From: Adineta steineri
Lineage: Eukaryota; Rotifera; Eurotatoria; Adinetida; Adinetidae
NCBI GenBank assembly: GCA_905250115.1
Contig: CAJNOI010000033.1
Coordinates: 212,206-276,205 of the forward strand
Length of the DNA stretch: 64,000 nucleotides
Direction: 5' to 3'
Below, piece by piece: positions 14,233 to 26,023 of the stretch. A program made the translations under genes and the position numbers. Under the pieces are notes generated by a model. It was not told where the DNA came from and searched no databases. It saw only the letters and a program-made list of their open reading frames with translations. The number at the start of each line of letters is the position of its first letter. Position 1 is the stretch's first letter.

Positions 14233-15857
14233 ATTATGTCATTATAATATGTATATATATATAAAAATTTCTTCTTCTTATTTTTTTTTTGTGTCGATAT
14301 TTTATCACAATAAAATAATATTTTTTTTAAAGAGAATTAATTATTGAATATAATAAAAAAAAGAAACATATATTACTAAAACTAATTACTATACAATAAA
14401 TAACTACGTTTGATATAGAAGAAATGCCGACCTTCATGTTGCTCTAAATATATAATGAAGTTAAAGAATAGATTATCGTGTTTGATGTCTCAAATTTTCT
14501 ATTAAGCTTAATATACAAAGTATCCAATTGAATTCTTTATTTATTTAGTAAAAGAATATGTAACCTTTGTGCTTTTAATCTATTTACCTTTAGAAAACAT
14601 ACAAAATCATGAAAATTTGCCATTGAATAGAACTAATCAATAATATCGTTTCATCATATATCTCTTAGAATGACAAATACTATAATCAATTCCATTGAAA
14701 AGTTCATAATAACAGAAAAAATAAAAACATTATCATTTGTAGACGGAAATTGTATCTATTTTACTAAATATTATTAACGACTTATATATGAGCACGACCA
14801 GCTAACGCTTCCCTTCCATCGTGAAGGTTAGAAATCAGTAATATATAGAAGATTTGTTTTTAAAAGAGAGTATGATCTTGAAGTATTATTAAGTTTGTTC
14901 TGCATTCTGAGTTACTCAGCTGACATATAAAACTAATATTACTTGTCTTTCTTACGCGTTTAAAAACGTGAATATTTATGAAATTTTGAAAAAAGATGAA
15001 CATGAACTATTCCAAAATATAGAAAACAATATTCTTAATCGTTACAGAATGAAAAAAAGTTAGATTTCATAGTTAAAATTATCATAAAAATGGCACTAAA
15101 TTGTCCCTCATAGAAAAACAGTGAAATTCTGTGACGCTCAATCTTTCAAGTCGTCTTATTTAAAGAGAATGTTCTACAGAGAAAAGGACATGAGCTTATG
15201 AAAAGCTGAACAATCTATGTATGAAACGTTCATATATGAGACACTTAATTTCGAAGGGAAATGTTAAAATCTGAGTCCTCTCTCAAAATTTTGTCCATTT
15301 TTGAAAATCCATAATGAACGATGTTTCTCATATAACTCCGTTATGGCTCGCAACAAGTCAGTGAAATTTTTAATACTAGTACAGCTAGTTAATCTTCATA
15401 TATCATAAAAATTTTACGAACATCTCTCTTGTTATTGAGGAGATACATGTCTCACAAGTTGAAAAAATGCAATTCCGTAACGCTTGGCCGTGTCCATATA
15501 ATACGAGATATCTATTTGTGTTTTAGAAAATATTTAACTCTAAGACAGAATTCAATCTATTAATAAAGAACTTTTGACATTATTAAGAATAATTTTCATA
15601 GTTCTGAAAATTTCTTAAGCCTTTGTAAATATTAACATAAAAAGTCGGACAACAATTATTAAAAGAAAGAGTTCCGGTGTCCATCGTCTAGTGACTCGAA
15701 GAAAGAGGGCGCTAACAATGATACCGATAAGTTTGAGAGCAAACCAATACATAATTTATGCGCATATTGTATACGTTCGTTTTCTAAGAGTACAACGTCT
15801 GATAATTATAGAACAAATAAATGGAATCTAATTAATAATAATAATAACAGTAACAAT
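14233..15857. other. Gene-free intergenic stretch
   Basis: About 1.6 kb without a supported gene. It should contain the 3' UTR of the GPCR gene and the promoter and 5' UTR of PPIP5K. The reading frame of PPIP5K exon 1 stays open for some distance upstream of its ATG, but no in-frame ATG was found there. Confidence 0.5.
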
Positions 15858-18800
15858 ATGAGTGAATATAATGCTGATATCCGGCACGATGAATGTTGTG
15901 GTATGTCAATAAATGATAATGAGGATGATGATATATTTGATGATGTAGATAATATCAATGATTCTGAAGTATTTAAACTTTTCATAGACTTAAAAGATTC
16001 TAATTGTTTTCTTTCCAAAAAAAAACTAATCTAGGAAGATCATCGTGTTATTACTGTTGGTATATGTGCTCAGTGGAAGAAAATTAAAGCAAAACCAATG
16101 GAAGAAATTTTACATCGTTTAGAACACTTTGAATCTCTTCGTATAGTTATATTTCCTGAAACAACTATACATGAAAAACCTATTGAAGAATGGCCATTTT
16201 GTCATGTTTTAATTAGTTTTCATAGTAAAGGTTTTCCACTTGCTAAAACACAAGAATATGCACGTCTTCATCGACCATATCTTATTAATGATCTTGATAA
16301 ACAATGGTGTATTATGGATCGCGTTAAAGTACATGAAATACTTGAAGATGCTGGTATTCCACAACCTCGATATGGTGTACTTCGAAGACATCTGAATAGT
16401 GGTATGAAAAGATTTGTATTTAAAGAAATCAAAAGAACAATACACAAAATTTTATCTATTATTTATAGATGGTACATGGACAACCTTATCTAATGTTATT
16501 GAACAAGATGATCAAATTGAAATTGATGGTGAAATATTTCATAAACCATTTGTGGAAAAACCTGTATCAGCTGAAAATCATGATGTCTACATTTATTTTC
16601 CTTTATCAGCTGGTGGTGGATCACAGAGATTATTTCGAAAGGTAAAACAATAGATAGACTATCGTCAAAATTAAGTTTATATAACTCATAATTGAAACTG
16701 AGAACATATATATAAGACTATTTCGAGTGAATGAAGAAGTATGTATCACTTTCCGTTCTTGAAAATCATCATTTTATTTCGATGAAATTCATTTAAAAAA
16801 TTCTTATCATTCTGTAATAGACATGTGTCAGTCAGCTGACTCTTCTAACCTTTCCAAAACATTCTTAATTTAACATCTATACTAGATAACCTTTGTTTCA
16901 CCAAAATAAAAAACAATTTCTGTACTTTAATTATTCAATTAAAGAATGATATTAGATAAGAACAGAATTAATTGAGAAACTTATCTAATTTTTCATGGAC
17001 GGGAAATTAAAACGAGACTAAATATACAGTAAGGAACTGCAAAATCACTTTTTTTGGTCCCGGTCCCGGTCTTGATAAAAACTTAAGGATAATTCTGGTG
17101 TTGTCTTCATCTATGCAAGAAAAATATGAAGTTCACGAAAATTCTTGCTTTTTTGATTGTAAATTCAATCTATACGGTTTTTCTTGAACTATATAATAAC
17201 ACATTTGTCAATTCTTAATTAAATGAAAAAAATAAATAAGAAAATATCTAGTCTCATACTTGATAAAAACATTGAGAAATTCTCTGACAATTTTAGTCTT
17301 GGTCCCGGTCCCGGGACCACTTTGCAGTTCCCTAATATACAGTCTTCTTGTATTTTTTTTATAGATCGGTAGTCGAAGCAGTGTGTATACATCAGAGAAT
17401 AATATTCGTAAAGATGGTTCCTATATTTATGAAGAATTTATGCCAACTGATGGTACAGATGTTAAAGTATGTATTCGAGTTTTCTATATAAATAATAATT
17501 TTTTCTTTTCTTATAGGTATATACAGTAGGTGCTGAATATGCTCATGCTGAAGCAAGAAAATCTCCTGGACTTGATGGTAAAGTTGATCGTGATGAATTT
17601 GGTAAGGAAGTACGTTATCCAGTTATATTACGTGCTGATGAAAAATTAATTGCAATGAAAATATGTTTAGCATTTAAAGTAAATGAAAAATCGAAAAATG
17701 TTAATTTGAAAACATTTATTTTATCTTCTAACTTAGCAAACTGTATGTGGTTTTGATTTACTTCGTGTGGAAGGGAAATCTTTTGTATGTGATGTGAATG
17801 GATTTAGTTTTGTTAAAAATAGTACAAAATACTATGATGATTGTGCTTCCATTCTTGGGTAGAGAAAATTACTTATATTCTGAAGCAAAACAAAAAACGC
17901 GTTTTTTGCATGTTTTTTAAGACATATGATAATGCGTGAATTAGCACCAACATTATCAATTCCATATCCATTAGCTTATCAACCAGAAGATCCACCATTT
18001 GTACCAACTGCTTTTGGTACGAGAATGGAACTTCGATGTCTTATTGCAGTTATTCGACATGGTGATCGAACGCCAAAACAAAAAATGAAAATGGTCGTTT
18101 TACATCCATTGTAAGATATAAAATTATTCTCATATAAATTAATATTATTCATTTATTTATTAAAGGTTTTTTCAATTATTTGAAAAATATAATGGACCGA
18201 AAAATGGTCATCTTAAATTGAAACATCCTGGTCAACTTCAAGTTTGTTGATTGATTTATTATTTAAAATTTTTATTGTTCAATTTTAGGAAGTTCTTGAT
18301 ATTGCACGAACATTACTCAAAGAATTAGATGATAATCGATTAACTGTATAAGAAAATCCAATTATTTTTTTTTTCATATAGAAATATGTTTTTCTATTAG
18401 AAATTTCCAAATTCACCTGAAACAAAAGGAAAATTACTTCAACTTAAACAAGTACTCGAATTATACGGTCATTTTTCTGGTATTAATCGTAAAATTCAAT
18501 TAAAATATTTACCAAAAGGTCCACCGAAAAAATCCAGCAGTGAAGATGGTAAGATTTTATTCATATCAATTAATTTTAGATACTGACCTTATATTTATAT
18601 ACAGACTATAGAAAAAAATAAATTTCAGATCGTAAGCACATTGGCTTTAATATCCTTGAAGTATCCTTGTACGCAATGTATTTGTTCTCTCGACTTACGC
18701 TATTTTATTTATATAATAATCAATTATTTTAAAGCAAATGTATTCTTTATTTAGAATTTGATGATATACCATGTCAACCATCATTACTCTTAGTAGTTAA

Positions 18801-21800
18801 ATGGGGTGGGCAATTAACTCAAACAGGCAGAAATCAAGCCGAAGCACTTGGCCGAGTAAAATAATTTTCAGTTTTTCTTTTATATATTTATTTCATTTGA
18901 TATTTCTATTAGGCATTTCGTAAAATGTATCCAGGTGGTCAAAGTGCGGGTGGTGATCGACCGGATGTGGGTCTTCTTCGTTTACATTCAACATTTCGAC
19001 ATGATTTAAAAATTTATGCATCGGATGAAGGGCGTGTACAAATGACAGCTGCAGCATTTGCAAAAGGTTTATTAGCACTTGATGGTGAATTAGCACCCAT
19101 TCTTGTACAAATGGTTAAAAGTGCGAATACAAATGGTTTACTTGATAATGATCTTGATGCAACAAAAGAACAACAAAAAGTTAAACAAACTTTACATGAT
19201 CTTTTAGGAAAAGATCGACAATTTACAAAAGAAGATTATGATAAAGTTAGTTGAGATAGTTTGATAAAAATTCTATTCTTATATTTTGTTTTTATTTAAC
19301 TAGATAGCACCAACTTGTTCACGTTCATTTCTAACATCAATGGATTTTATTAAAAATCCGGTTGTTATTTGTCGAAAAATTTTTGAGTATATTCATGAAA
19401 TGACTGTGCTCATTCGAGATCATTTACTTAAAGGCGGATCAGGTATATTTCGAGAAAAAAAAGTTGCGTTATAAAATAATTTATTTTTAAATAATAGAAA
19501 CTCTCTTTCATTCTGAAACATTGGATCTATGTTTACGACGATGTAATTATTTATTTATTTGAATTAACGTATATATATATATTTGGTTTTTTATAAAGGG
19601 TTAAAATTAGAAAAAGATTTTTATAATGTTCAAAAAGATAAATTTAATATATCAAAAGTTCCTGATATATACGATTCAATAAAATATGATTTATTACATA
19701 ATAAAAATAATCTTCAATTTCCACATGCAGAAGATTTATATGTATGTTCAAAAGCATTAGCTGATCTTGTTGTACCACAAGTAATAGAAATATTCATAGT
19801 TAAAAACCTTTTTTTAATTCTACAAATAAAATATTTCAGGAATATGGAATGACAATAGAAGAAAAATTAAGTATTGCTCGTGGAATTGTTACACCATTAC
19901 TTCGAAAAATTCGAGCAGGTAAAATAATATTAATACTCCTTTAATACGATAAAAATAATTGATACTAATGTGTAACAGAGGCTTACTACCTCCGCGCCAG
20001 TAGGACATTCACCAATTGGTATAAGTCCAGATGCGATTTGGCGTAAGTTAAGTGGATTTTTGCCAACTTTAATAACACAAGATTAGTGTAAAATGCATGT
20101 GATATATTATCCTGATATTATTAGAATAAGCATATTATAGTCTAAACCTCTCAATATAGTTACCAAGAGCTATTTTTATACATATGCAATCACATAATAC
20201 ACTGGCGAATTTCCTATAAGTTGGCGTAAGTGCTCTGGGCTTTCGCCAATTAATGAAATTCTATGGGTTATATTGGCCAAAGAATAGCGAAAGTCTTATT
20301 GGGAAAATTCTGGAATCGCGTAACAGATGATAAGGGAAATAGACATACTATTCTTTTCGTGCTTTGTAAAAGATGAATTGTTTAGTTATATTTACAGTTG
20401 AATATGTATCTGTCAAGTAAATTAAGTGACAATCTGTCTAAGATTTTGGATTGATGCTCTTGACAGATTATTATTATAAATTGTGACAAAACTAATTTAT
20501 TACAGAAAAAATAAATGAAGCTAGGGTTTTGTTTCTTTTTGAATCATTCATGTTTGCCTAATGAGAATTAGTTATCCATGAGAAGATGTATTCATTCTTA
20601 GTTCAGATTTTCGACACATACTTAGATTATCTGACACATTACATTTGTTTCGAACTTTGAATTTGAATAGAATTATAGAAAGAGAAATAATAAGATATTA
20701 CATTATTTCTATCACATGAATAATTGATAAAATAATTTCTACTTTTCTCTCTCTAGATCTTCAATGTAATTTAACCGGTGTTTTAACTCATGATGAACAT
20801 GTTAATAAACTAGATCCTAGGTAAATAAATAATATTACTTTACTCACAAAAACCGAAATAATTGTAAAAATTAATTGTTATAATTAATTTATCATCCCTT
20901 AGATATTTAAATCAATTTGATTCAGATATGATCAGGTATTCTCTTTGCTTTGATTAATTTAAAAAAAAAACGTAGACGAAAGGAAAAAGGTTTAATAATA
21001 TACATTCGACTATATGCATAAATATTATTATTATTGATAAAACTATAGATTCAATATATTGTTTTCTTTTCTTTAGCTATTCAAAAGGTATTCAAACACC
21101 AGGTCGACATGTTCGTACACGATTATATTTTACTAGTGAATCCCATGTACATTCTCTTTTAACAATAATTCGTTATGGTGGTTTACTAGATGTAAAAATC
21201 AGACTTCTTTTTTTTACTTTTTATTAAAAATCAAATCAATATTTTCAGACATCAACAGATGAACAATGGAAACGTTCTATGGATTATCTTGAAACAGTTT
21301 CTGAATTAAATTATTTAACTCAAATTGTTATTATGTTATATGAAGATTCGAGTGAAGAAGAAGATTCAGAAAAACGATTTCATGTTGAATTACATTTTTC
21401 ACCCGGTGCATATGGCTGTTTTGATGTACCACCTGAAGTAATTAAAAATCTATTTTAAATAATTTAATTCGAAACAAACTTTTTTTATTTTCAGATTGAT
21501 TCTGTGACTTCAGATGTAAATACTATTCGTACAGTTTTACCAAAGAGTCATCGAGAAGCAGCACATAGTCCACCAAGACATCAAACAAAACCACCTGTAT
21601 TAGAAACATTACCAGAAACAACGAATAAATCCTTACCACAAATAATTAATCCGGTACCAACTATTGTCACATTCGATTGTACTTCACCACCCATGAATAC
21701 TGAAAAGACAAATCCAAAAATGATTACAGAACCATTTCCGGTAAAAACTTATCATAGAAAAAGTGACGGAATAATAACAAATTGTTCATCGCAACCGATT

Positions 21801-23635
21801 GATTCGGAAGAATTACATTCAACTTCTGTACCACGTAAGTTTACTTGACTAATTATCTAGTCCTTCTAAAATGAATGTTGAGTGACAACGGGTTACGGTA
21901 AAGGGCAAATGTTAGTATTGACAACAAATTAAATTCATTGTTATATTGATAGATAACTGTAGCAGGGCAAAAATTCAGGGACATATGTGCGTGAAGTGCA
22001 AACATCTGAGGCACTTTACATTCAGGGACATTGGACATTGTGTCAAGGATAAAATATTAGCGGCAAGTTTTCATGAAAAGAGAAATTTGTAGAATAGTCG
22101 TTAAAGGTCATTCTAGGATGTTTTTATAGAGTGAACAATTTGGGTTTTTTTCTTCATTCAAAGAAATAAAACATGAATTTTTTGTTTAGGATCATCACAC
22201 TACGACAATTATATGTTAAAACCAAAATCTCTTGACACTAATGAATCAAAATTACACCGTAAGTTTGTATTTGAACTATTTCTATATCTATATTATTCTT
22301 TAGCAATTGTATTATATGAAAAAGGCAAGATTTTTTATTTTCAAATCATAGTTATTTAGATGGGATATAGTCATATTTTCTAACATTTGGATATGTTGCT
22401 TAATATTCATACTTCTAGAATTAACCGAACAGAAATTCGAGAAACCTTCTGTATTCTCTAATGGAATACATCAGACATCAAATACAATATTTGGTCTTTG
22501 TCCAACAAAAGCTCAGAATCAATTTAGTTTATTATCTGCTCCTGAACTTTCACGTCGTAATTCGGGTACACTATCCCGTGTGTGACATGTACATAAAAGA
22601 TAAACAACTGTGTTTGATTAACCCTCACCCTGCTCATTTATTTAGAATGAATCTTTTCGTTTGATACACGCATAACTATATTTTGTTAGCCCATATAAGT
22701 GATTATCAGTTTTATTTACCTTACTAACTGCTAATACATATATAAAAGGATTGCTTATGAAAACTATTTGTTTGTTATTTTCATCAAATATTTTATACAA
22801 TTTTTTTAGAATCGATATTAACACATAATTATTATAATACAATTCATGGTGGTGGTGCAGATAAAAGACCTTGTATGTTTAATTATTATGATAATCAATA
22901 ATTCAATATTTTTTTTAGTTACTTATATGCCGTTATCGAGTATATTCAGTACAAGAGTTATTAGTGGTGCAAAATCAACACCAGATCTTAATAAATTACT
23001 CGAACGAAAACAAGCTGGATGTATGTTTATATAACAATAAAATTGCCTTGAAGACAGTTAATAAAACTGTATGAGATTTCATAAAGAATACTTTCTAATG
23101 TCTTTTAAACAACGTTACGAGAAATATTCTGACTAGTTGAAAGCTATTCGCATCGATTATATGAGTACAGGCTAATAGAAATATTTCACAAAGTTGTAAA
23201 TTAAAAAGCTCTTAGGGTTAAACAGTTTCAATAATTATTCTCATGTTTATAATTAATATCAATTCTAGTAATATGTCCAGAAACTGCTGTTCTTGCTCCA
23301 TTAGAAACGTTAAATACGAATTTAAATTATAAAATTCTTGATGATTTTATTGGTAAAATGACAAGTTCAACATTTAAATTTTTATCGAATGATATATCCA
23401 CTGTTTCACTACCATTTCTACTTCCAGACGGTTAGTTTTTTTTTGTTATTAATAATACATCTCATTTCTTTGTTTTGTAGCATCGATAAACCGTTTTAGT
23501 GTTGAATCTGTTGATACAACGAATAGTATTTATGGGAATGATAAAAAAGTTCGTCTAGGTTATATTAAATCACCACAGTATTCAATCGATACAATCAATG
23601 AATTACCAGAACGAACAATTGATGAAGAACGTTAA
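15858..23635 (+). CDS. PPIP5K: Diphosphoinositol pentakisphosphate kinase (PPIP5K/VIP1)
   Basis: Twenty-seven exons join in frame to 1278 residues (human PPIP5K2 is about 1240): 15858-15968, 16035-16401, 16469-16641, 17365-17466, 17517-17678, 17737-17858, 17922-18110, 18166-18241, 18289-18345, 18401-18548, 18755-18855, 18913-19245, 19304-19442, 19498-19542, 19599-19780, 19840-19918, 20757-20820, 20903-20935, 21077-21191, 21249-21437, 21495-21834, 22190-22258, 22419-22577, 22810-22872, 22919-23020, 23269-23430, 23481-23635. The N-terminal half is the ATP-grasp kinase that makes 1-InsP7/InsP8 ([38 protein letters not shown]). The C-terminal half is the histidine acid phosphatase-like domain, with [10 protein letters not shown] at 391-400 and SESHVH at 848-853. 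Exon 18 is a 33-nt microexon. A conserved tail motif reads [14 protein letters not shown]. Intron 3 carries a MITE. Confidence 0.97.
17031..17333. mobile_element. 303-bp MITE in PPIP5K intron 3
   Basis: The element starts AAGGAACTGCAAA and ends with the inverse TTTGCAGTTCCCT. It is flanked by a perfect 10-bp direct repeat, AATATACAGT (17021-17030 and 17334-17343), a clear target-site duplication. A GGTCCCGGTCCCGG sequence sits next to both ends in the same orientation. There is no open frame. The TSD length fits Mutator-like elements (9-11 bp) best, but this assignment is tentative. Confidence 0.8.
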
Positions 23636-24411
23636 AGGTGCTATAGTTGTAAATTATCTAATAGTTCTAAACATTGATTAACAAACTTACTTCTTTTTTG
23701 ATTCTTTTTTTCAAATTCTTTTTTTTTATTAATATGATTCTCTATTTTTTTTTCTGTGTATTTATATAAATATATTTAGTAGATAATATATTCTAAACAA
23801 TTAACGAATATAATCATTTTTTAAAAGAAAAATAATTTCATGTTTTATATTTTATTAATAGATATGTATTTTTAGAAATTACTAAAGAATTTTTTGAATA
23901 GAACGATAGAGAGTTTTAATGTATGATTATGTTCGGACAAGGTCTTTTATCGTAGCGAAGTGAGAAAGGAAATAACATTGATGGTGTTTTTCCGAACAAC
24001 AATATTCAAGTAAAATCTATTTTCTTCATAATTGCAGAAGATACCTGAAGAAAAACAAAATCTAAAGTCATAAAGGAATATCTATCGAACCGTATATACA
24101 CATAACTGTATGAATTTAATTACTCATCTGGAATAATTCGATTAATAAAATTTCGTTTTGATTTATTAAACAAAAAAAAATCTATGTGTTACTTGTAACA
24201 AATCTTTCTTTTTCTCATTGCTAATTTACATTCAAAATTAAATTTAATCATTCGTTGAAGTATACTACTTAAATGATGCAGACTATTGCAATATTAAAAA
24301 AATTCGAATAAAACAAAATCTAATCGATTATTCAATCATGTAGAAATGATGTCTTTTGATCATTATTTATAATGACATTCAAGGTTATTATAATATGTAA
24401 TATAATTCTAG
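23636..24411. other. Intergenic between PPIP5K and NDUFAF5
   Basis: No gene is seen in these 776 bp; T-rich tracts directly after the PPIP5K stop look like 3' UTR. The last bases before the NDUFAF5 start are AATTCTAG, so the ATG follows an acceptor-like AG with no gap. Confidence 0.5.
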
Positions 24412-25888
24412 ATGAATTCTTATACGAATAGTATAAGATTAGGTCAACGATATTTGAAAAATTTTCATCGTCAATTATCAATTAGTAAAAAATCTTTTCA
24501 ACGTCCTGAAACATTACCAAATGTATTTGATAGGCAAGCTAAATTAAAACAACGTGAACGTACATGTCTTGATCCTGAATATAATATTTATTCATATGTA
24601 CATGAACGTGTTGCACAAAGTCTTGTAGATAGAATATTTGATATTAAACGGTACAAAATATCTAATAAATATTAATAATTTTTATTGTGTAAAATCTTTT
24701 TTTTTTCTCTTCTATCTAGAACATTTGAATCTGCACTTGATATTGGTTGTGGACGTGGTTTAACAGCAAGTGAATTAACAAAAGATGTTATTAAACGTTT
24801 AACTATGATTGATAGTTCATCACGTATGCTTGAACAAATACGTTCTCCAGTTGACGACAATGGACATGATGGAATAGAAATTTTAAAAAAACATCAAGAC
24901 GAAGAACAATTAACTGGTGATGAATCATCATATGATCTTGCATATAGTTGTTTAAGTCTTCATTGGATTAATGATCTTCCTGGTGTATTTCGTCGAGTTT
25001 CACATTTATTAAAAAATGATGCACCATTTATTGGTAATAACTTTAATCTGTTTTTATAGATATATCATTTATTACCATTATTTGTTAATTATCTTCTTAA
25101 GATTAAGCTTTACGAAAAAAAATTTTCCGTCTTATACTAATTGAAGATCATTAATAAATCTCTTGATATTTTTAGGTGCCATGTTTGCTTCCGACACTTT
25201 ATATGAACTCCGTGTTTCACTGCAATTAGCTGAAACAGAACGTGAAGGCGTAAGAAAAATATTTTCTTTTCCAATAAAATTCTACTCATTTATTTTTAAG
25301 GGCTTTTCTCCTCATATTTCACCATTTGTTGAACCGCCTGATGTCGGAAGTCTTCTACAACGTACTGGTTATAATATAGTAACATTAGTGCGTAAATAGA
25401 ACTTTTATGATTCTTTTTTTTTTGCTTTCACATAATACTTCTACATTCTAGTAGGATCTCGATGAAATTCATATTAATTATCCTTCTATGTTTGAATTAA
25501 TGTTTGATCTCAAAGGTAAAATCAATAGTTATTAATTTAAATTAAAATTTCATTTTTAGGTATGGCAGAAAATAATTGTAGTTGGAATCGACGTTTAACA
25601 TTAAAACGTGAAACATTACTAGCAGCTCAAGCTATTTACCAAAGTAAATTTAAGAAGAAAAAAAGAAATATTTAATCTTGATTTATGATCTCTATCATAT
25701 ATAATTATGTGTTTATTACTTGCATACTTTAAGACAATGTCATAAAATTTTATATATGTACATAAGATAACTATGAAAAACAAGTTGTTGTTTTTTGTTA
25801 TATAGATATGTATGGTAATCAAGATGGATCAATTCCAGCAACATATCGTATACTTTATTTTATTGGTTGGAAGCCAGATCCCAGTCAA
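24412..25888 (+). CDS. NDUFAF5: NDUFAF5, complex I assembly methyltransferase-fold hydroxylase (3' end missing)
   Basis: Exons 24412-24650, 24720-25033, 25176-25249, 25301-25387, 25455-25515, 25560-25643 and 25806-25888 give 314 residues; human NDUFAF5 has 345. The SAM-binding motif ALDIGCGRG is at residues 85-93, followed by [10 protein letters not shown] and [17 protein letters not shown], hallmarks of this family. In animals the protein hydroxylates an arginine of complex I subunit NDUFS7 in the mitochondrial matrix. The basic, Ser/Arg-rich first 30 residues look like a targeting peptide. After [17 protein letters not shown] a phase-0 donor (gtaaat) appears, and the last exon presumably lies in the assembly gap that begins 36 bp later. 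The 3' end is therefore absent here, not necessarily from the genome. Confidence 0.93.
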
Positions 25889-25923
25889 GTAAATTGTTTT
25901 ATTAGCTTATCAAATAATAAAAC

Positions 25924-26023
25924 NNNNNNNNNNNNNNNNNNNNNNNNNNNNNNNNNNNNNNNNNNNNNNNNNNNNNNNNNNNNNNNNNNNNNNNNNNNNN
26001 NNNNNNNNNNNNNNNNNNNNNNN
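25924..26023. other. Assembly gap of 100 N
   Basis: Exactly 100 N, the usual placeholder for a gap of unknown length. The 3' end of NDUFAF5 and the 5' end of the PDZ scaffold gene both fall inside it, so the missing sequence is likely longer than 100 bp. Confidence 0.95.

Noticed and set aside
18893-19096. Open frame on the minus strand inside PPIP5K exon 12
   Set aside because: Antisense shadow of a strongly conserved exon; no family features of its own.
22578-22580. PPIP5K ending at the TGA just after exon 23
   Set aside because: A phase-1 donor (C|gtgtgt) precedes the TGA, and four further exons keep frame and encode the conserved [14 protein letters not shown] tail motif.
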